Assembly: GCF_900044055.2 (NCBI RefSeq)
Contig: NZ_FCOX02000018.1
Location: 1 to 64,000 of the forward strand
Source of the DNA: Caballeronia calidae
Lineage (GTDB): Bacteria; Pseudomonadota; Gammaproteobacteria; Burkholderiales; Burkholderiaceae
DNA length: 64,000 nt
Direction of reading: 5' to 3'
Positions 24,648-33,580 of this stretch are shown here, piece after piece (position 1 is the stretch's first letter; every line of letters begins with the position of its first letter). Under the pieces are notes generated by a model. It had not been told where the DNA came from. It saw nothing but the letters and a program-made list of their open reading frames with translations, and made no database searches. The position numbers and the translations under genes were made by a program.

Positions 24648-25154
24648 TTACAGCTTTACGCCGCCTGATTCGGGCGCGTCCACGCCGCCGGGCGGAATCG
24701 CGCCGGTCGCGCCGAGGTTGCTCGCGCGATCGTTGGACCAGTATGGCTCGCGCCCATAGTGCTGATGCACGGTGCTCGCCCAGACGCGGTCGGCCATCGA
24801 CGGCCACGCGTCCTTGTCGAATCCCGGCGAGTTGCGCACTTGCTCTCCGGTCGCATCGATCCGGAAGCAGCGGTTGTCGGTGTCGAGTGTGAGCGCGCTC
24901 CAGGGCACGGCTAGCAGCTTGTCGCCGATACCGAGAAAGCCGCCGCTCGACAGCACCGCATACGCGATGTGCCCGCTCGTCACGTCCAGCATGATTTCCT
25001 TCAGCGAGCCGACGTCGTGTCCGTCGCTGCTTATCACCGAATTGCCGTCGAGTGTGCTCGCGGCCATCACATCGGGGCCGGGGCCCGCGGCCGTTGCCGC
25101 GCCCTTGCCGACGATCTTCGCGCCGCCCGACGACGGCTCCATCGATTGACTCAT
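24648..25154 (-). CDS. PRC-barrel domain protein
   Basis: 168 residues. A PRC-barrel at about 35-115 is visible: NSVISSDGHDVGSLKEIMLD, GHIAYAVLSSGGFLGIGDKL, LAVPWSALTLDTDNRCFRID. A second part (PSMADRVWASTVHQHYGREP, WSNDRASNLGATGAIPPGG) is common in Burkholderia stress-type PRC proteins. PRC-barrels occur in RimM and in photosynthetic reaction centre H subunits and mediate protein-protein contact; the free-standing bacterial ones are often stress induced. GGAGCGGATC precedes the ATG at 25154. Confidence 0.85.
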   Translation of the reverse strand: MSQSMEPSSGGAKIVGKGAATAAGPGPDVMAASTLDGNSVISSDGHDVGSLKEIMLDVTSGHIAYAVLSSGGFLGIGDKLLAVPWSALTLDTDNRCFRIDATGEQVRNSPGFDKDAWPSMADRVWASTVHQHYGREPYWSNDRASNLGATGAIPPGGVDAPESGGVKL

Positions 25155-25301
25155 GATCCGCTCCTTTTCGACCGGTTGTATGGATGCGTAAAGGCGTCCC
25201 CCTGCGCGCATTCGCATCAGCAACGGCCGTACCCATGAGGCGTCACGGGCGTCTCATCGGCGTCTGTTAAGCTCGGAGCTCGTTCAATCCGCCCGCTGCC
25301 C

Positions 25302-25982
25302 ATGATCGCTTTCGAGGAATTGCTCGCCGTCGCGTACAAGAAGGAGCGCATGCTGAGCCGCAGGCTCGCGAAGGGCGCTGCGATCGCCGAGCACGCGGCG
25401 CTCGTCAGGACGTTGGAGAAGGCGGCGGGCGAGCAATCCTTGCGCGATTTCGTCGATGCGCGCCGCGCCGCGCAAACCCGCAACGCCGATGCGCAGCGCT
25501 CGCGCGAGATGCGACGCGCCGAGCGGGCGAGCCGTGCGAAGGCGCGAACGACCGAGGCCGAGACGAGCGGATGGCGCGGCTGGTTCGACGGTTCCGCATT
25601 GCCGAATCCCGGGCGGCTGGGCATGGGCGGCGTGGTGATCGGACCGGCCGGAGAAACCTTCGAGATCAGCGTCGCCGCAGGCACGGGCGACAGCAGCGCG
25701 GCGGAATATCTCGCGCTCATCGCGGTGCTCGAAGCGGCGCTGCGGGAAGGCGCCGCGGATGCCGTGATCTACGGCGACAGTCGCGTCGTGATCGACGACG
25801 TGAGTGCGCCGGACGGCGCGGGCATCCGCTCGCTCGCGCATCACGCGGCGCGCGCTCGCGCGCTCATGGCGCAGATCGGCGATGTGCGGCTACAGTGGAT
25901 TCCACGTGCCCGCAATGGCCGCGCGGACGCGCTTTCGCGCCAGGCGCTCGATCCGGCGGGCGCGTCGGGCAAGGCGGCATGA
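25302..25982 (+). CDS. RNase H-like domain protein (type 1, with N-terminal helical extension)
   Basis: A 226-residue protein. Residues about 90-215 are a ribonuclease HI-type fold with all four acidic catalytic positions: Asp96 (WFDGSALPNPG), Glu135 (SSAAEYLAL), Asp159 (IYGDSRVV) and Asp209 (RNGRADALS). This would cleave RNA in RNA-DNA hybrids, though many such proteins are uncharacterised. Residues 1-85 form a basic helical extension (VAYKKERMLSRRLAKGAAIA, QRSREMRRAERASRAKARTT), not the classical hybrid-binding domain. The canonical rnhA of these bacteria is a shorter, separate gene, so this is probably a paralogue. Confidence 0.85.
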   Translation: MIAFEELLAVAYKKERMLSRRLAKGAAIAEHAALVRTLEKAAGEQSLRDFVDARRAAQTRNADAQRSREMRRAERASRAKARTTEAETSGWRGWFDGSALPNPGRLGMGGVVIGPAGETFEISVAAGTGDSSAAEYLALIAVLEAALREGAADAVIYGDSRVVIDDVSAPDGAGIRSLAHHAARARALMAQIGDVRLQWIPRARNGRADALSRQALDPAGASGKAA

Positions 25983-26021
25983 AGCCGGCCTGAACGAGTC
26001 ATCAGCCGGCTGCTTCGATAC

Positions 26022-26771
26022 TCACTTCAATTCGCGCACGTCCGCCGTCGGCATTTCGCCGAACGCATCGCTCAACAGATAATCGATCACCTTGCGCGCC
26101 GACTGCCCGGGCGTCGCGAGCTGGCCGTCGCGCTTGAGCGCGTCGAAGCGTTCGCGCATCGGAAAGCGCTCGAGATTCGTGCCGCGGATTTCCGCCTGCA
26201 TGTCGGTGTCCACGACGCCGGGCGCGACGCTGCAGATGCGCAGCGCGCGATTGCTGTCGAGCGCGACCGCGCGCGCGTGGTGATCGAGCGCCGCCTTGGT
26301 CGCGCAGTAGACGCTCCAGCCGGGATAGGCATTGCGCGCCGCGCCGCTCGAGATATGAACGATGCGCGTGTCCGCCGCCTGCGCGCTCGCCTGCACGACG
26401 GCCGCCGCGAGCATCATCGGCGCCGCTACATTCACGCTGACCGCGCGCGCGACGGCGGCCGGTTCCTGATCCGCGAGGGCGCCGACCGGCGCGAGCATCC
26501 CCGCGTTATTGATGAGCAGCACGCGTCCCGCGCCCGAGACGAAGCGGGACAGGGCGTCGCCCGACAGCCATTCGCTGACTGCCGTCAGATCGGCGAGATC
26601 CAGGTCGACCTCATGCAGTTGGCCGGGATGGCGCGCGGCGAGTTCGTCGTTGCGCGTGCGTGAGATCGCGAGCACTTCGACGCCTTGCGCGAGCAGAAGC
26701 TGCGCGAGCGCGGCGCCGAGCCCGCGGGTATGGCCGGTGAGAATGGCTCGGGTCGAAAGAGACATGGGCAT
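26022..26771 (-). CDS. Short-chain dehydrogenase/reductase
   Basis: A 249-residue classical SDR. The nucleotide-binding TGHTRGLG (12-19), NNAG (88-91) and catalytic Ser141/142, Tyr155 and Lys159 (SSGAARNAYPGWSVYCATK) are present. The first-motif TGHxRGLG resembles the group that includes sepiapterin reductase/YueD-like oxidoreductases; the C-terminal part (GTNLERFPMRERFDALKRDG) fits that. Substrate unknown. Two ATG codons (26771 and 26765) are possible starts; neither has a strong ribosome binding site. Confidence 0.9.
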   Translation of the reverse strand: MPMSLSTRAILTGHTRGLGAALAQLLLAQGVEVLAISRTRNDELAARHPGQLHEVDLDLADLTAVSEWLSGDALSRFVSGAGRVLLINNAGMLAPVGALADQEPAAVARAVSVNVAAPMMLAAAVVQASAQAADTRIVHISSGAARNAYPGWSVYCATKAALDHHARAVALDSNRALRICSVAPGVVDTDMQAEIRGTNLERFPMRERFDALKRDGQLATPGQSARKVIDYLLSDAFGEMPTADVRELK

Positions 26772-26983
26772 GATCGGATGGTTGATGGCGCCTCGATTCT
26801 AGCGACAAGCGTGTTCGCGCGTCGGCTACGCTCAAGAGCGCCGATCCGGCAAGACGGAGAAACGTGAAAATCAAAAGTTCGTTGGTTCCTGGACACATAA
26901 GCGGGCGGCGGCGTTTTTTTGACTGACAAGCTCCGTCACACAACTGACAATCTTTTTCGAATTGAGAACCGCCGGAGATTTCC

Positions 26984-28144
26984 ATGCCCCTTCGCCCGAA
27001 AGCGCCACGAGCCGCGTCCATGATCTCCGAAGCGGGTCATCCCGCCGCGCGTTCGCTGGCGATTTCGATGGCGGTGTGCGCGACGTTCATCGGCCTGCCT
27101 GGCGCGGCGTGGGCGCAAAGCTCGGTGCAGCTCTACGGCGAGCTGGATACGGGCGTCGCCTATGTAAACAATGTGGGCGGGCATGCGCAATATCGCCTGA
27201 CTTCCGGCACGATCGACGGGAGTTACTGGGGCCTGCAAGGCTCCGAGGATCTGGGCGGCGGCGCGCGCGCGATCTTCCGGCTCGAGCGCGGCCTCTCGGT
27301 CGCGACGGGCGAAGGCCTCAACGATCATCCGATGTACGTCGGCATCGGCACCGATACGCTCGGCACCGTCACCTTCGGCCGTCAGTACGATTCGATCCAC
27401 GACTATTTCCAGACCTTCACGCTGACCGGCAACACGGGCGGCACCGCGTTCGCGCACCTGCTCGACAACGACAACGCCAACAACTCGTTTCTTGCGTCGA
27501 ACTCCGTCAAGTACACGAGCGGGAACTACGGCGGCTTGAGCTTCGGCGGCCTTTACGCCTTTTCCAATCAGGCGGGCGCGTTCGCGAACAACCGCGCGTA
27601 CAGCGTCGGCGCCAGTTATTCGGCGGGCGCCTTCAACGCGGGCGCGGCGTATCTGCACAACAACGGGCGCGGCAACACGACGGGCGGCGCCTACGACTCG
27701 CTCGCGCTGCCCGGCTCGGCGAATACCGTCGTCAACGCGAACGTGGAGCGGCAGAACACGTTCGGCGTCGGCATGAGCTACGAGATCGGCGAATTCACGC
27801 TGGGCGGCGCGTTCTCCCGCTCGATCAACTCCGGCGTGACCGATGCCGACACGGGTGACCTGCTGCCGTCGCTCGCGCTCAACAACTACGAGATCAACGG
27901 CATTTACAAGCTGACGCCGGCCATCCAGTTGTCGGGCATGTATGTCTATACCAACGGCGGCGGCGCGCACTGGCACGAAGGCGCGCTCCAGGTCGACTAT
28001 CTGCTGTCCAAGCGCACGGATGTCTATCTGGAGTCGATTTATCAGCGCGCTTCGTCGGGCGCGCCGGCGGTGATCAACACGAACGATCCGTCGAGCGGCC
28101 GCAATCAGCTGATGCTGAGCACGGGCATCCGGCATCGCTTCTGA
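26984..28144 (+). CDS. Gram-negative general porin
   Basis: A 386-residue outer-membrane trimeric porin of the Burkholderia type. A long N-region precedes the signal peptide core (SLAISMAVCATFIGLPGAAW, cleavage after AWA), and the mature protein starts QSSVQLYGELDTGVAYVNNV. Alternating beta strands are seen throughout (GLSFGGLYAFSNQAGAF, GSYWGLQGSEDLGGGARAIF), and the final residue is Phe (GIRHRF), as needed for BAM insertion. GGAG lies before the ATG. Specificity is unknown. Confidence 0.95.
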   Translation: MPLRPKAPRAASMISEAGHPAARSLAISMAVCATFIGLPGAAWAQSSVQLYGELDTGVAYVNNVGGHAQYRLTSGTIDGSYWGLQGSEDLGGGARAIFRLERGLSVATGEGLNDHPMYVGIGTDTLGTVTFGRQYDSIHDYFQTFTLTGNTGGTAFAHLLDNDNANNSFLASNSVKYTSGNYGGLSFGGLYAFSNQAGAFANNRAYSVGASYSAGAFNAGAAYLHNNGRGNTTGGAYDSLALPGSANTVVNANVERQNTFGVGMSYEIGEFTLGGAFSRSINSGVTDADTGDLLPSLALNNYEINGIYKLTPAIQLSGMYVYTNGGGAHWHEGALQVDYLLSKRTDVYLESIYQRASSGAPAVINTNDPSSGRNQLMLSTGIRHRF

Positions 28145-28210
28145 CGCTTCTGAACGCGTGGCGCGCGTGCTAACTTAGCGGTCTCGCTTCCGCTGGTCTG
28201 CAGGTGTCCG

Positions 28211-28843
28211 ATGTCGCTCCAGACTTTCTCGCTTTTTCTGCCGGCGTGTTTCGCCATCAACATGGCTTTCGGGCCGAACAACATGCTGTCGCTGTCGAAC
28301 GGCGCGCGCGACGGCGTGCGCGCATCGGTGCTGGCGTCGTTCGGACGGCTCGTCGCGTTTGCGATCATGATCGCCATCGCGGGCCTCGGGCTCGGCGCGC
28401 TGCTGCTCGCGTCGCAGACGCTTTTCACGGCGATCAAGCTCGCGGGCGCCGCCTATCTCGTCTGGATCGGCGTGAAGCTGATCCGCTCGGGGCCGTCGAT
28501 CGTCGTGAAAGACGAGGGCGCGCCGCGCGGCCCCGTGAGTCTCGCGCGGCTCACCAAGCAGGAGTTCTGGGTCGCCGCCGGCAATCCCAAGGCGATACTC
28601 GTGTTCACCGCGTTCTTCCCGCAGTTCGTCGATCGCGGCGCGTACGCGACGAGCTTCGCGATCCTCGGCGCGACATTCCTGCTGCTCGAACTGGTGGCGA
28701 TCGTCATCTACGCCGCGCTGGGCGCACGTCTCGGCTCACTGTCGCGCGGCGCGCGCGGCTTCACCTGGTTCAATCGCGTGAGCGGCGCGCTCATGATCGG
28801 CTTCGGCGTGATGCTGGCTTTCGTGCGTCGTCCGGCAAGCTGA
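28211..28843 (+). CDS. LysE family amino acid exporter
   Basis: A 210-residue inner-membrane protein with six hydrophobic helices. The N-terminal LysE/RhtB signature is present (FAINMAFGPNNMLSLSNGAR, in place of the usual GPxP/GPNN motif), followed by LAGAAYLVWIGVKLIRSGP and FWVAAGNPKAILVFTAFFPQ, all typical. The family exports amino acids and derivatives. It lies 66 bp after the porin gene on the same strand. Confidence 0.93.
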   Translation: MSLQTFSLFLPACFAINMAFGPNNMLSLSNGARDGVRASVLASFGRLVAFAIMIAIAGLGLGALLLASQTLFTAIKLAGAAYLVWIGVKLIRSGPSIVVKDEGAPRGPVSLARLTKQEFWVAAGNPKAILVFTAFFPQFVDRGAYATSFAILGATFLLLELVAIVIYAALGARLGSLSRGARGFTWFNRVSGALMIGFGVMLAFVRRPAS

Positions 28844-29396
28844 ATTCCCGCGTTTTCGGTATCGCGTTAATCGCACGCATTATTACGTTGAGTTATTGGG
28901 AATAACGGCGCATTAAGTCTTCAGGGCTATCCCCGAGTGACCCGAATCACAAATTACAACAAAATGCGTCACCCGCAAGTCGCAATAAGCTTGCGATTTG
29001 CTTAAATCAACTGACACGCATGGAAGCGATCCTTCTGTGCATGTAAATCCGCAACGATCGAATTCACGCCACACGCGAGAAGCCGATCACGGTAAACGGA
29101 AGCCCGATGAAAGCTCAATTCCCCGCACGCCCGCTGACATTGCGTCGCGCGCCTGTCTCTCGCCCATTCACTGATCCCGCCCGCCGCCTGCAGAACCCGT
29201 CGCCGCAATTTGTTGCGTGTCAACAGGCGTGTCGCTGCAATTTGCGATAATCAGGCGTTTTGCCACGGATAATCGCCGTATATTCATATGATCATTGTGC
29301 GGAGAATTTCGAGTGACTCGCTCGTATTTTCATCGCGTGTAATCGGCGCGTTGCAGTTTGCCGATTCGCTTACCGCTGTTTGAAGGATCCTTTCCG
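28844..29396. other. AT-richer intergenic region upstream of the POT transporter
   Basis: About 550 bp without a supported gene; a 73-codon frame on the minus strand (29002-29223) has no ribosome binding site or recognisable domain. It contains an imperfect 11-bp inverted repeat (28975-28985 with 28991-29001, one mismatch) and the perfect palindrome CGAGTGACTCG near 29310. The AT-rich 3' part (29270-29340) probably holds the promoter of the POT gene, but no hexamer pair with correct spacing stands out. Confidence 0.5.
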
Positions 29397-30941
29397 ATGC
29401 TGAATCAATCGTCCGGCCCCTCGCAGACGCGCTCGTTCTCGACCGTCTTCCTGATCGAAATGTGGGAGCGCTTCGGCTATTACGGCATGGCCGCGCTGCT
29501 CGTGCTGTTCATGATCGATAAAATCGGTTTCGCCGACGATCACGCCAACCTGACCTGGGGTGCGTTCACGGCGCTCGTGTTCTCCGCGCCGTCGATCGGC
29601 GGCTGGATCGGCGACAAGGTGCTCGGCGCGCGCCGCACGATGACCGCGGGCGCGATCGTGCTCGCGCTCGGGTATCTGATGCTCGCGCTGCCGTTCGACA
29701 CGCTCGGCTTCATGTATGCATCGCTCGGCGTGATCGTGGTCGGCAACGGGCTCTTCAAGTCGAACGCGGCGAATCTCGTGCGCCGCATCTACGAGGGCGA
29801 CGATGCGCGCATCGACAGCGCGTTCACCATCTATTACATGGCGGTGAACATCGGCTCGACCTTGTCGATGCTGGCGACGCCGTGGATCAAGGACCACTGG
29901 GGCTGGCATACCGCGTTCGCCGTCTGTTGCGGCGGCATGGTGCTCGGTCTCCTCAACTTCGCACTGATGCGCAAGACGCTCGCGCACGTCGGTTCCGCCC
30001 CGGACGATGAACCGATCCGCTGGAACCGCGCGTTCGCGGTCGCGGCGGGCAGCGTGGCGCTGGCGGCAGCGACCATGTACATCCTGCAGCACAAGACGGT
30101 GGCGGTCGCGTGCGTGTACGCGGCGGGCGTCGCGATCCTCGCGATCTTCGGCTACATGCTCACGAAGTGCGACCGCAGCGAGCGCGCGGGCCTCGTCGCC
30201 GCACTGATCCTGACGCTTCAGGTGATCCTGTTCTTCGTCTTCTATCAGCAGATGTCGACCTCGCTCACGCTGTTCGCGCTACGCAACGTCGATCCGTCGT
30301 TCTCGATCGGCGGCGTCGAGCTGTTCACGTGGAGCGCGGCGCAGTTCCAGGCGCTCAATCCGATCTGGATCATGCTGCTGAGCCCGATTCTCGCGTTCGT
30401 CTACGCGCGACAGGCGCGCCGCGGCCGCGATATTCCCGTGGCGGCGAAGTACGCGCTGGGCTTCGTCGTGGTGGCGGTGGGCTTCTTCGTGTTCGGGCTG
30501 AGCGGACGTTATGCCGTGGAAGGGCGTGTGTCGTCGTGGTTCATGGTCGCGGGCTACGGCCTCTATTCGCTCGGCGAGTTGCTCGTGTCGGGCCTCGGCC
30601 TCGCGATGATCGCGCGCTATGTTCCGGCTCGCATGAGCGGATTCATGATGGGCGCGTATTTCGTCGCGACGGGCGTATCGCAGTATCTCGGCAGTGTCGT
30701 CGCGAATTTCGCGCGCATGCCGTCCGGCAATCTGGAGCCGCTGCAGTCGCTGCCGCTTTACACGCAGCTTTTCTTCGGACTCGGCTGGCTCGCCGCGGGC
30801 GGTGCGGCGGTCGCCGTGGCGCTGTTGCCGCTGCTCGGCAAGCTGTCGCGTGCGCATCAGCGCGCGGTGGAGGAGGCGGTTCGAACCGGCGCGGCGGAGC
30901 GCATGCAGCCGGCGACGACATTGGGCGCAAAGAACGTTTGA
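29397..30941 (+). CDS. POT/PTR2 family peptide MFS transporter
   Basis: A 514-residue proton-dependent oligopeptide transporter with about 14 membrane helices. The PTR2 signature E-X2-ERFXYYG appears as IEMWERFGYYGMAALLVLFM near residue 20; a second family motif is YYMAVNIGSTLSMLATPWIK. It imports di- and tripeptides with protons. The ATG at 29397 has GAAGGAT upstream; the extra 13 codons upstream are not used in my call. The stop codon overlaps the -35 box of the tRNA-fMet promoter. Confidence 0.94.
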   Translation: MLNQSSGPSQTRSFSTVFLIEMWERFGYYGMAALLVLFMIDKIGFADDHANLTWGAFTALVFSAPSIGGWIGDKVLGARRTMTAGAIVLALGYLMLALPFDTLGFMYASLGVIVVGNGLFKSNAANLVRRIYEGDDARIDSAFTIYYMAVNIGSTLSMLATPWIKDHWGWHTAFAVCCGGMVLGLLNFALMRKTLAHVGSAPDDEPIRWNRAFAVAAGSVALAAATMYILQHKTVAVACVYAAGVAILAIFGYMLTKCDRSERAGLVAALILTLQVILFFVFYQQMSTSLTLFALRNVDPSFSIGGVELFTWSAAQFQALNPIWIMLLSPILAFVYARQARRGRDIPVAAKYALGFVVVAVGFFVFGLSGRYAVEGRVSSWFMVAGYGLYSLGELLVSGLGLAMIARYVPARMSGFMMGAYFVATGVSQYLGSVVANFARMPSGNLEPLQSLPLYTQLFFGLGWLAAGGAAVAVALLPLLGKLSRAHQRAVEEAVRTGAAERMQPATTLGAKNV

Positions 30942-30967
30942 CTTTGCAGAATACTTCGGTCTATAAT
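30938..30967 (+). promoter_or_regulatory. Promoter of the initiator tRNA gene
   Basis: TTGACT (30938-30943), 18-bp spacer, TATAAT (30962-30967), 12 bp before the mature 5' end of the tRNA. The -35 hexamer overlaps the stop codon of the POT gene. Confidence 0.85.
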
Positions 30968-30979
30968 TTCTTTCTCAGA

Positions 30980-31056
<77 letters not shown>

Positions 31057-31066
31057 GTTTCATCAA

Positions 31067-31097
31067 GCAAAGAGCCCGGTTCAGCCGGGCTCTTTGC
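31067..31097 (+). terminator. Terminator of the initiator tRNA
   Basis: A 13-bp perfect stem GCAAAGAGCCCGG (31067-31079) with its complement at 31085-31097 and a TTCAG loop, followed by TTTT. Confidence 0.9.
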
Positions 31098-31210
31098 TTT
31101 TGTGCGTCTTCTTCTTGCGCGTCTGGCAGCATCGAGCTCGGTTCGGCCTGTGCCGCCGATACTGCCGAATCGGCAGCATCACATCATCCCCGAACGCTCC
31201 CATAAGCACG

Positions 31211-31246
31211 AAAAGCCTGCATGAGCGTTCACTCATGCAGGCTTTT
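31211..31246. terminator. Strong hairpin terminator between the tRNA and rpsU
   Basis: A perfect 15-bp stem AAAAGCCTGCATGAG (31211-31225) and its complement (31232-31246) with a CGTTCA loop; T and A runs make it usable in both directions. On the minus strand it would end the rpsU transcript, about 155 bp after the rpsU stop. No gene is seen in the 31098-31210 interval. Confidence 0.8.
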
Positions 31247-31400
31247 TGCGATCTTGCCAACCTTCATCGATCGGGGCACATCCGTGTGTGCGCTTCTCCG
31301 CGAGCTTTCACGCGACCTACGCGCGAAACCGCGACCCGGCCGATTCAGGCTGCGATGCCGGTTCTATCCGGACAGACGAGGGCGGAACGCCCCGCGTCGA

Positions 31401-31613
31401 TCAATAGAATTTCTTCGGCAGTTGCGCGCGACGGATCTGCTTGCGCAGACGAGCGACAGCAGCAGCTTTCTTGCGCTTGCGCTCGGTGGTCGGCTTTTCA
31501 TAAGCCATGCGCGACTTGAGCTCTTGAATCAGGCCCGTGCGTTCGACGGTACGGCGAAAACGACGCATGGCGACGTCGAAAGGCTCGTTCTCTTTCAACA
31601 GTACTTTAGTCAT
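31401..31613 (-). CDS. rpsU: 30S ribosomal protein S21
   Basis: A 70-residue S21, basic throughout, with [20 protein letters not shown] at the start, [20 protein letters not shown] in the middle and [10 protein letters not shown] at the end. S21 sits at the 30S platform near the anti-Shine-Dalgarno and aids initiation. The ATG at 31613 matches the family start. TACAAT at 31666-31661 on the minus strand is a possible -10 about 50 bp upstream. Burkholderia species carry more than one rpsU copy, so this need not be the copy in the rpsU-dnaG-rpoD operon, which is absent here. Confidence 0.95.
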   Translation of the reverse strand: MTKVLLKENEPFDVAMRRFRRTVERTGLIQELKSRMAYEKPTTERKRKKAAAVARLRKQIRRAQLPKKFY

Positions 31614-31777
31614 TGAAATCTCGGTTGATCTGGCCCTGCCAGAATTTGGGGCAAAGCGCAATTGTACACTTTTTGAGAGTCACCCTGCACGTACTTTGTA
31701 CGAAAGCATATACATGCGGACTCGGGATTCACATCGTAGGTCGTTGAATCGAGACGACAATCCCGAAATACCCGCGC

Positions 31778-32113
31778 TCAGAAGCCGCGCGGACGCGCGG
31801 GACGCGGATCGGGCGCGGCTTCGCGCGCGTCCGGCTGGTCGATCGTCACGTCCGATCGCGCGAGCGCGACGCACGGCAAAATCCAGCCTTCGGCCTTTTC
31901 CTCCGCGGTGAGGCCCGGCCATTCGATGCGATAGGCGATCTCGCCATCGACGAGCCGGCACATGCACGCGCGGCAGGTTCCGTTGCGGCACGATCGCGGC
32001 AGCGTCAAACCTGCCCGCAACGCGGCTTCGAGCAATGTCTCGCCGTCCTTCACCGCGACAAAGTGGCCGTTTGGTTCGATGACCATCGCGAAGGCGCGCG
32101 GCTCGTCCGTCAC
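31778..32113 (-). CDS. 2Fe-2S ferredoxin (plant/adrenodoxin-type fold)
   Basis: A 111-residue ferredoxin. Cys42, Cys47, Cys50 and Cys81 (RSCRNGTCRACMCR and WILPCVAL) give the plant-type C-X4-C-X2-C-X30-C cluster pattern. A Cys52 follows the motif and is not a ligand in this pattern. The last 20 residues are Pro/Arg/Asp-rich and variable. The GTG start at 32113 overlaps the stop of the YigZ-type gene by GTGA, so the pair is translationally coupled; the electron partner is unknown. Confidence 0.9.
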   Translation of the reverse strand: MTDEPRAFAMVIEPNGHFVAVKDGETLLEAALRAGLTLPRSCRNGTCRACMCRLVDGEIAYRIEWPGLTAEEKAEGWILPCVALARSDVTIDQPDAREAAPDPRPARPRGF

Positions 32114-32703
32114 GCCTGAACCTCGACGCCCGCGCGGCCGTTGGTGAGATCGCGAAGTTCGACGGCAGCCGGCTCGCGCGCCGCGGCGGCCATCCGCACC
32201 ACGAGCCGCACGGTCATGCCGTATTCGCTCTGCACGAGTTCGGCGTCGTTCTGCTCGATCCAGCGCCGCACGCGTGCCTCGTCGGCATAGTCGACTTCGA
32301 TGTGCAGCAAGCCGCGCTCGATGCGCTCGACGCGCTCGGCCAGTTGCATCGCGCTGGCGATCGCATCGGTGTAGGCGCGCACGAGCCCGCCCGCGCCGAG
32401 CTTGATGCCGCCGTAATAGCGCACGACCGCGGCCAGCACGCCATCGACCTCGTGATGCCGCAGCACTTCGAGAATCGGGCGCCCGGCGGTGCCGGACGGC
32501 TCGCCGTCGTCCGACATGCCGGACTGCCCGCCCGCGAGCAGCGCCCAGCAGACGTGCGTCGCGCCCGGATGCTCCGCGCGCAGGCGCTCGAGTTCGCGCA
32601 TGGCTTCGTCGCGGTCCGCGACGGGGATCGCGAGCGCGATGAAGCGGCTCTTGCGGATGTCGATTTCGGTGCTGACGGAAGAGGCGAGGGTATAGGTGGG
32701 CAA
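32110..32703 (-). CDS. YigZ/IMPACT family protein
   Basis: A 197-residue member of the UPF0029/IMPACT family. The N-terminal domain (about 1-115) has the typical KSRFIALAIPVADRDEAMRE, HPGATHVCWALL, SDDGEPSGTAGRPILEVL and VVRYYGGIKLGAGGLVRAY motifs; residues 130-190 form the C-terminal EF-G-like domain. Eukaryotic IMPACT binds GCN1, and the bacterial role is unclear. The start is a TTG at 32703, in the right place for MPTYTLASS; no ATG fits as well. It overlaps the ferredoxin gene downstream. Confidence 0.92.
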   Translation of the reverse strand: MPTYTLASSVSTEIDIRKSRFIALAIPVADRDEAMRELERLRAEHPGATHVCWALLAGGQSGMSDDGEPSGTAGRPILEVLRHHEVDGVLAAVVRYYGGIKLGAGGLVRAYTDAIASAMQLAERVERIERGLLHIEVDYADEARVRRWIEQNDAELVQSEYGMTVRLVVRMAAAAREPAAVELRDLTNGRAGVEVQA

Positions 32704-32736
32704 GGCGTGGACCGCGTGAAATGCAAATGCTGAATC

Positions 32737-33306
32737 TTAGCCGTTCAGCGCGACGGAACCGTCCGCGACGTTCGATGCACCGTTCAGCGCGCGCTGCATC
32801 AGCACGGTATCGACCCATCGGCCGTGCTTGAAGCCGACATCGCGCAGCACGCCGACATGCTCGAAGCCGAGCCGCGCATGCAGCGCGATGGAACCCGCGT
32901 TGCCGCTGTTGCCAATCACCGCGATCATCTGCCGCCACGGCCCGCGCTCGCATCGGTCGATGAGCGCGGCGAGCAGCGCGAGACCGATGCCGCGCCCGCC
33001 GTTGCCATCGGCGACATAGACCGAGTCCTCGATCGTATGCCGGTAGGCCGAGCGCGGCCGATAGGTCGACGCATACGCGTAGCCCGCCACGACGCCATCG
33101 AGTTCGGCGACGAGATAGGGCAAGCCCGCCGCGACGATCGCCGCGTGGCGCGCGCGCATGTCGTCGATGGAAGGCGCGACTTCCTCGAACGTCGCGAGCG
33201 CGTTCCTTACGTAATGCGAATAGATGTGCGCGATCGAGTCGAAGTCGGCGGGCGCGGCATCGCGCACGAACGGCACGAACGGACGGGCGGTGTTGAGTGA
33301 GACCAT
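32737..33306 (-). CDS. GNAT family N-acetyltransferase (phosphinothricin acetyltransferase-like)
   Basis: A 189-residue GNAT protein of the Pat/Bar/YncA type: VRDAAPADFDSIAHIYSHYV, TFEEVAPSIDDMRAR, GYAYASTYRPRSAYRHTIED, acetyl-CoA loop GRGIGLALLAALIDRCE and IGNSGNAGSIALHARLGFEH, VGVLRDVGFKHGRWVDTVLM. In the Pat family the acceptor is often methionine sulfoximine or phosphinothricin-like amino acids. The ATG at 33306 (MVSLNTARPFVP) is chosen. The C-terminus ASNVADGSVALNG is extra. Confidence 0.9.
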   Translation of the reverse strand: MVSLNTARPFVPFVRDAAPADFDSIAHIYSHYVRNALATFEEVAPSIDDMRARHAAIVAAGLPYLVAELDGVVAGYAYASTYRPRSAYRHTIEDSVYVADGNGGRGIGLALLAALIDRCERGPWRQMIAVIGNSGNAGSIALHARLGFEHVGVLRDVGFKHGRWVDTVLMQRALNGASNVADGSVALNG

Positions 33307-33580
33307 GGTTCGTCGATCCGGCAGAAGAAAACGCGATAGTGAAGCGGCGATTTTCTCACGGCGCGTCAACGGCAAAAAAAGGAAACCCGGGCCGTGCGGA
33401 AGCCCACCAAAAGGGTGAGTTTTCGGGCAAAGAAATCGTTGAATCGGGGGATGCGCGCCCCCTACACTAAGTCGTTTGTCCGAGACTGCGCGAGTGCGGC
33501 TTTGAAACAGGGCCGGCGGCGTCGAGCAGGGAGAAAAAACGCGCGCGCGAAAGGTCTCGCGCCGCGGACCATAACAGGCA

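Noticed and set aside
31680-31991. Minus-strand frame in the gap between rpsU and the ferredoxin, possible extra small gene
   Set aside because: It lies mostly in another frame of the ferredoxin gene and lacks recognisable protein features.
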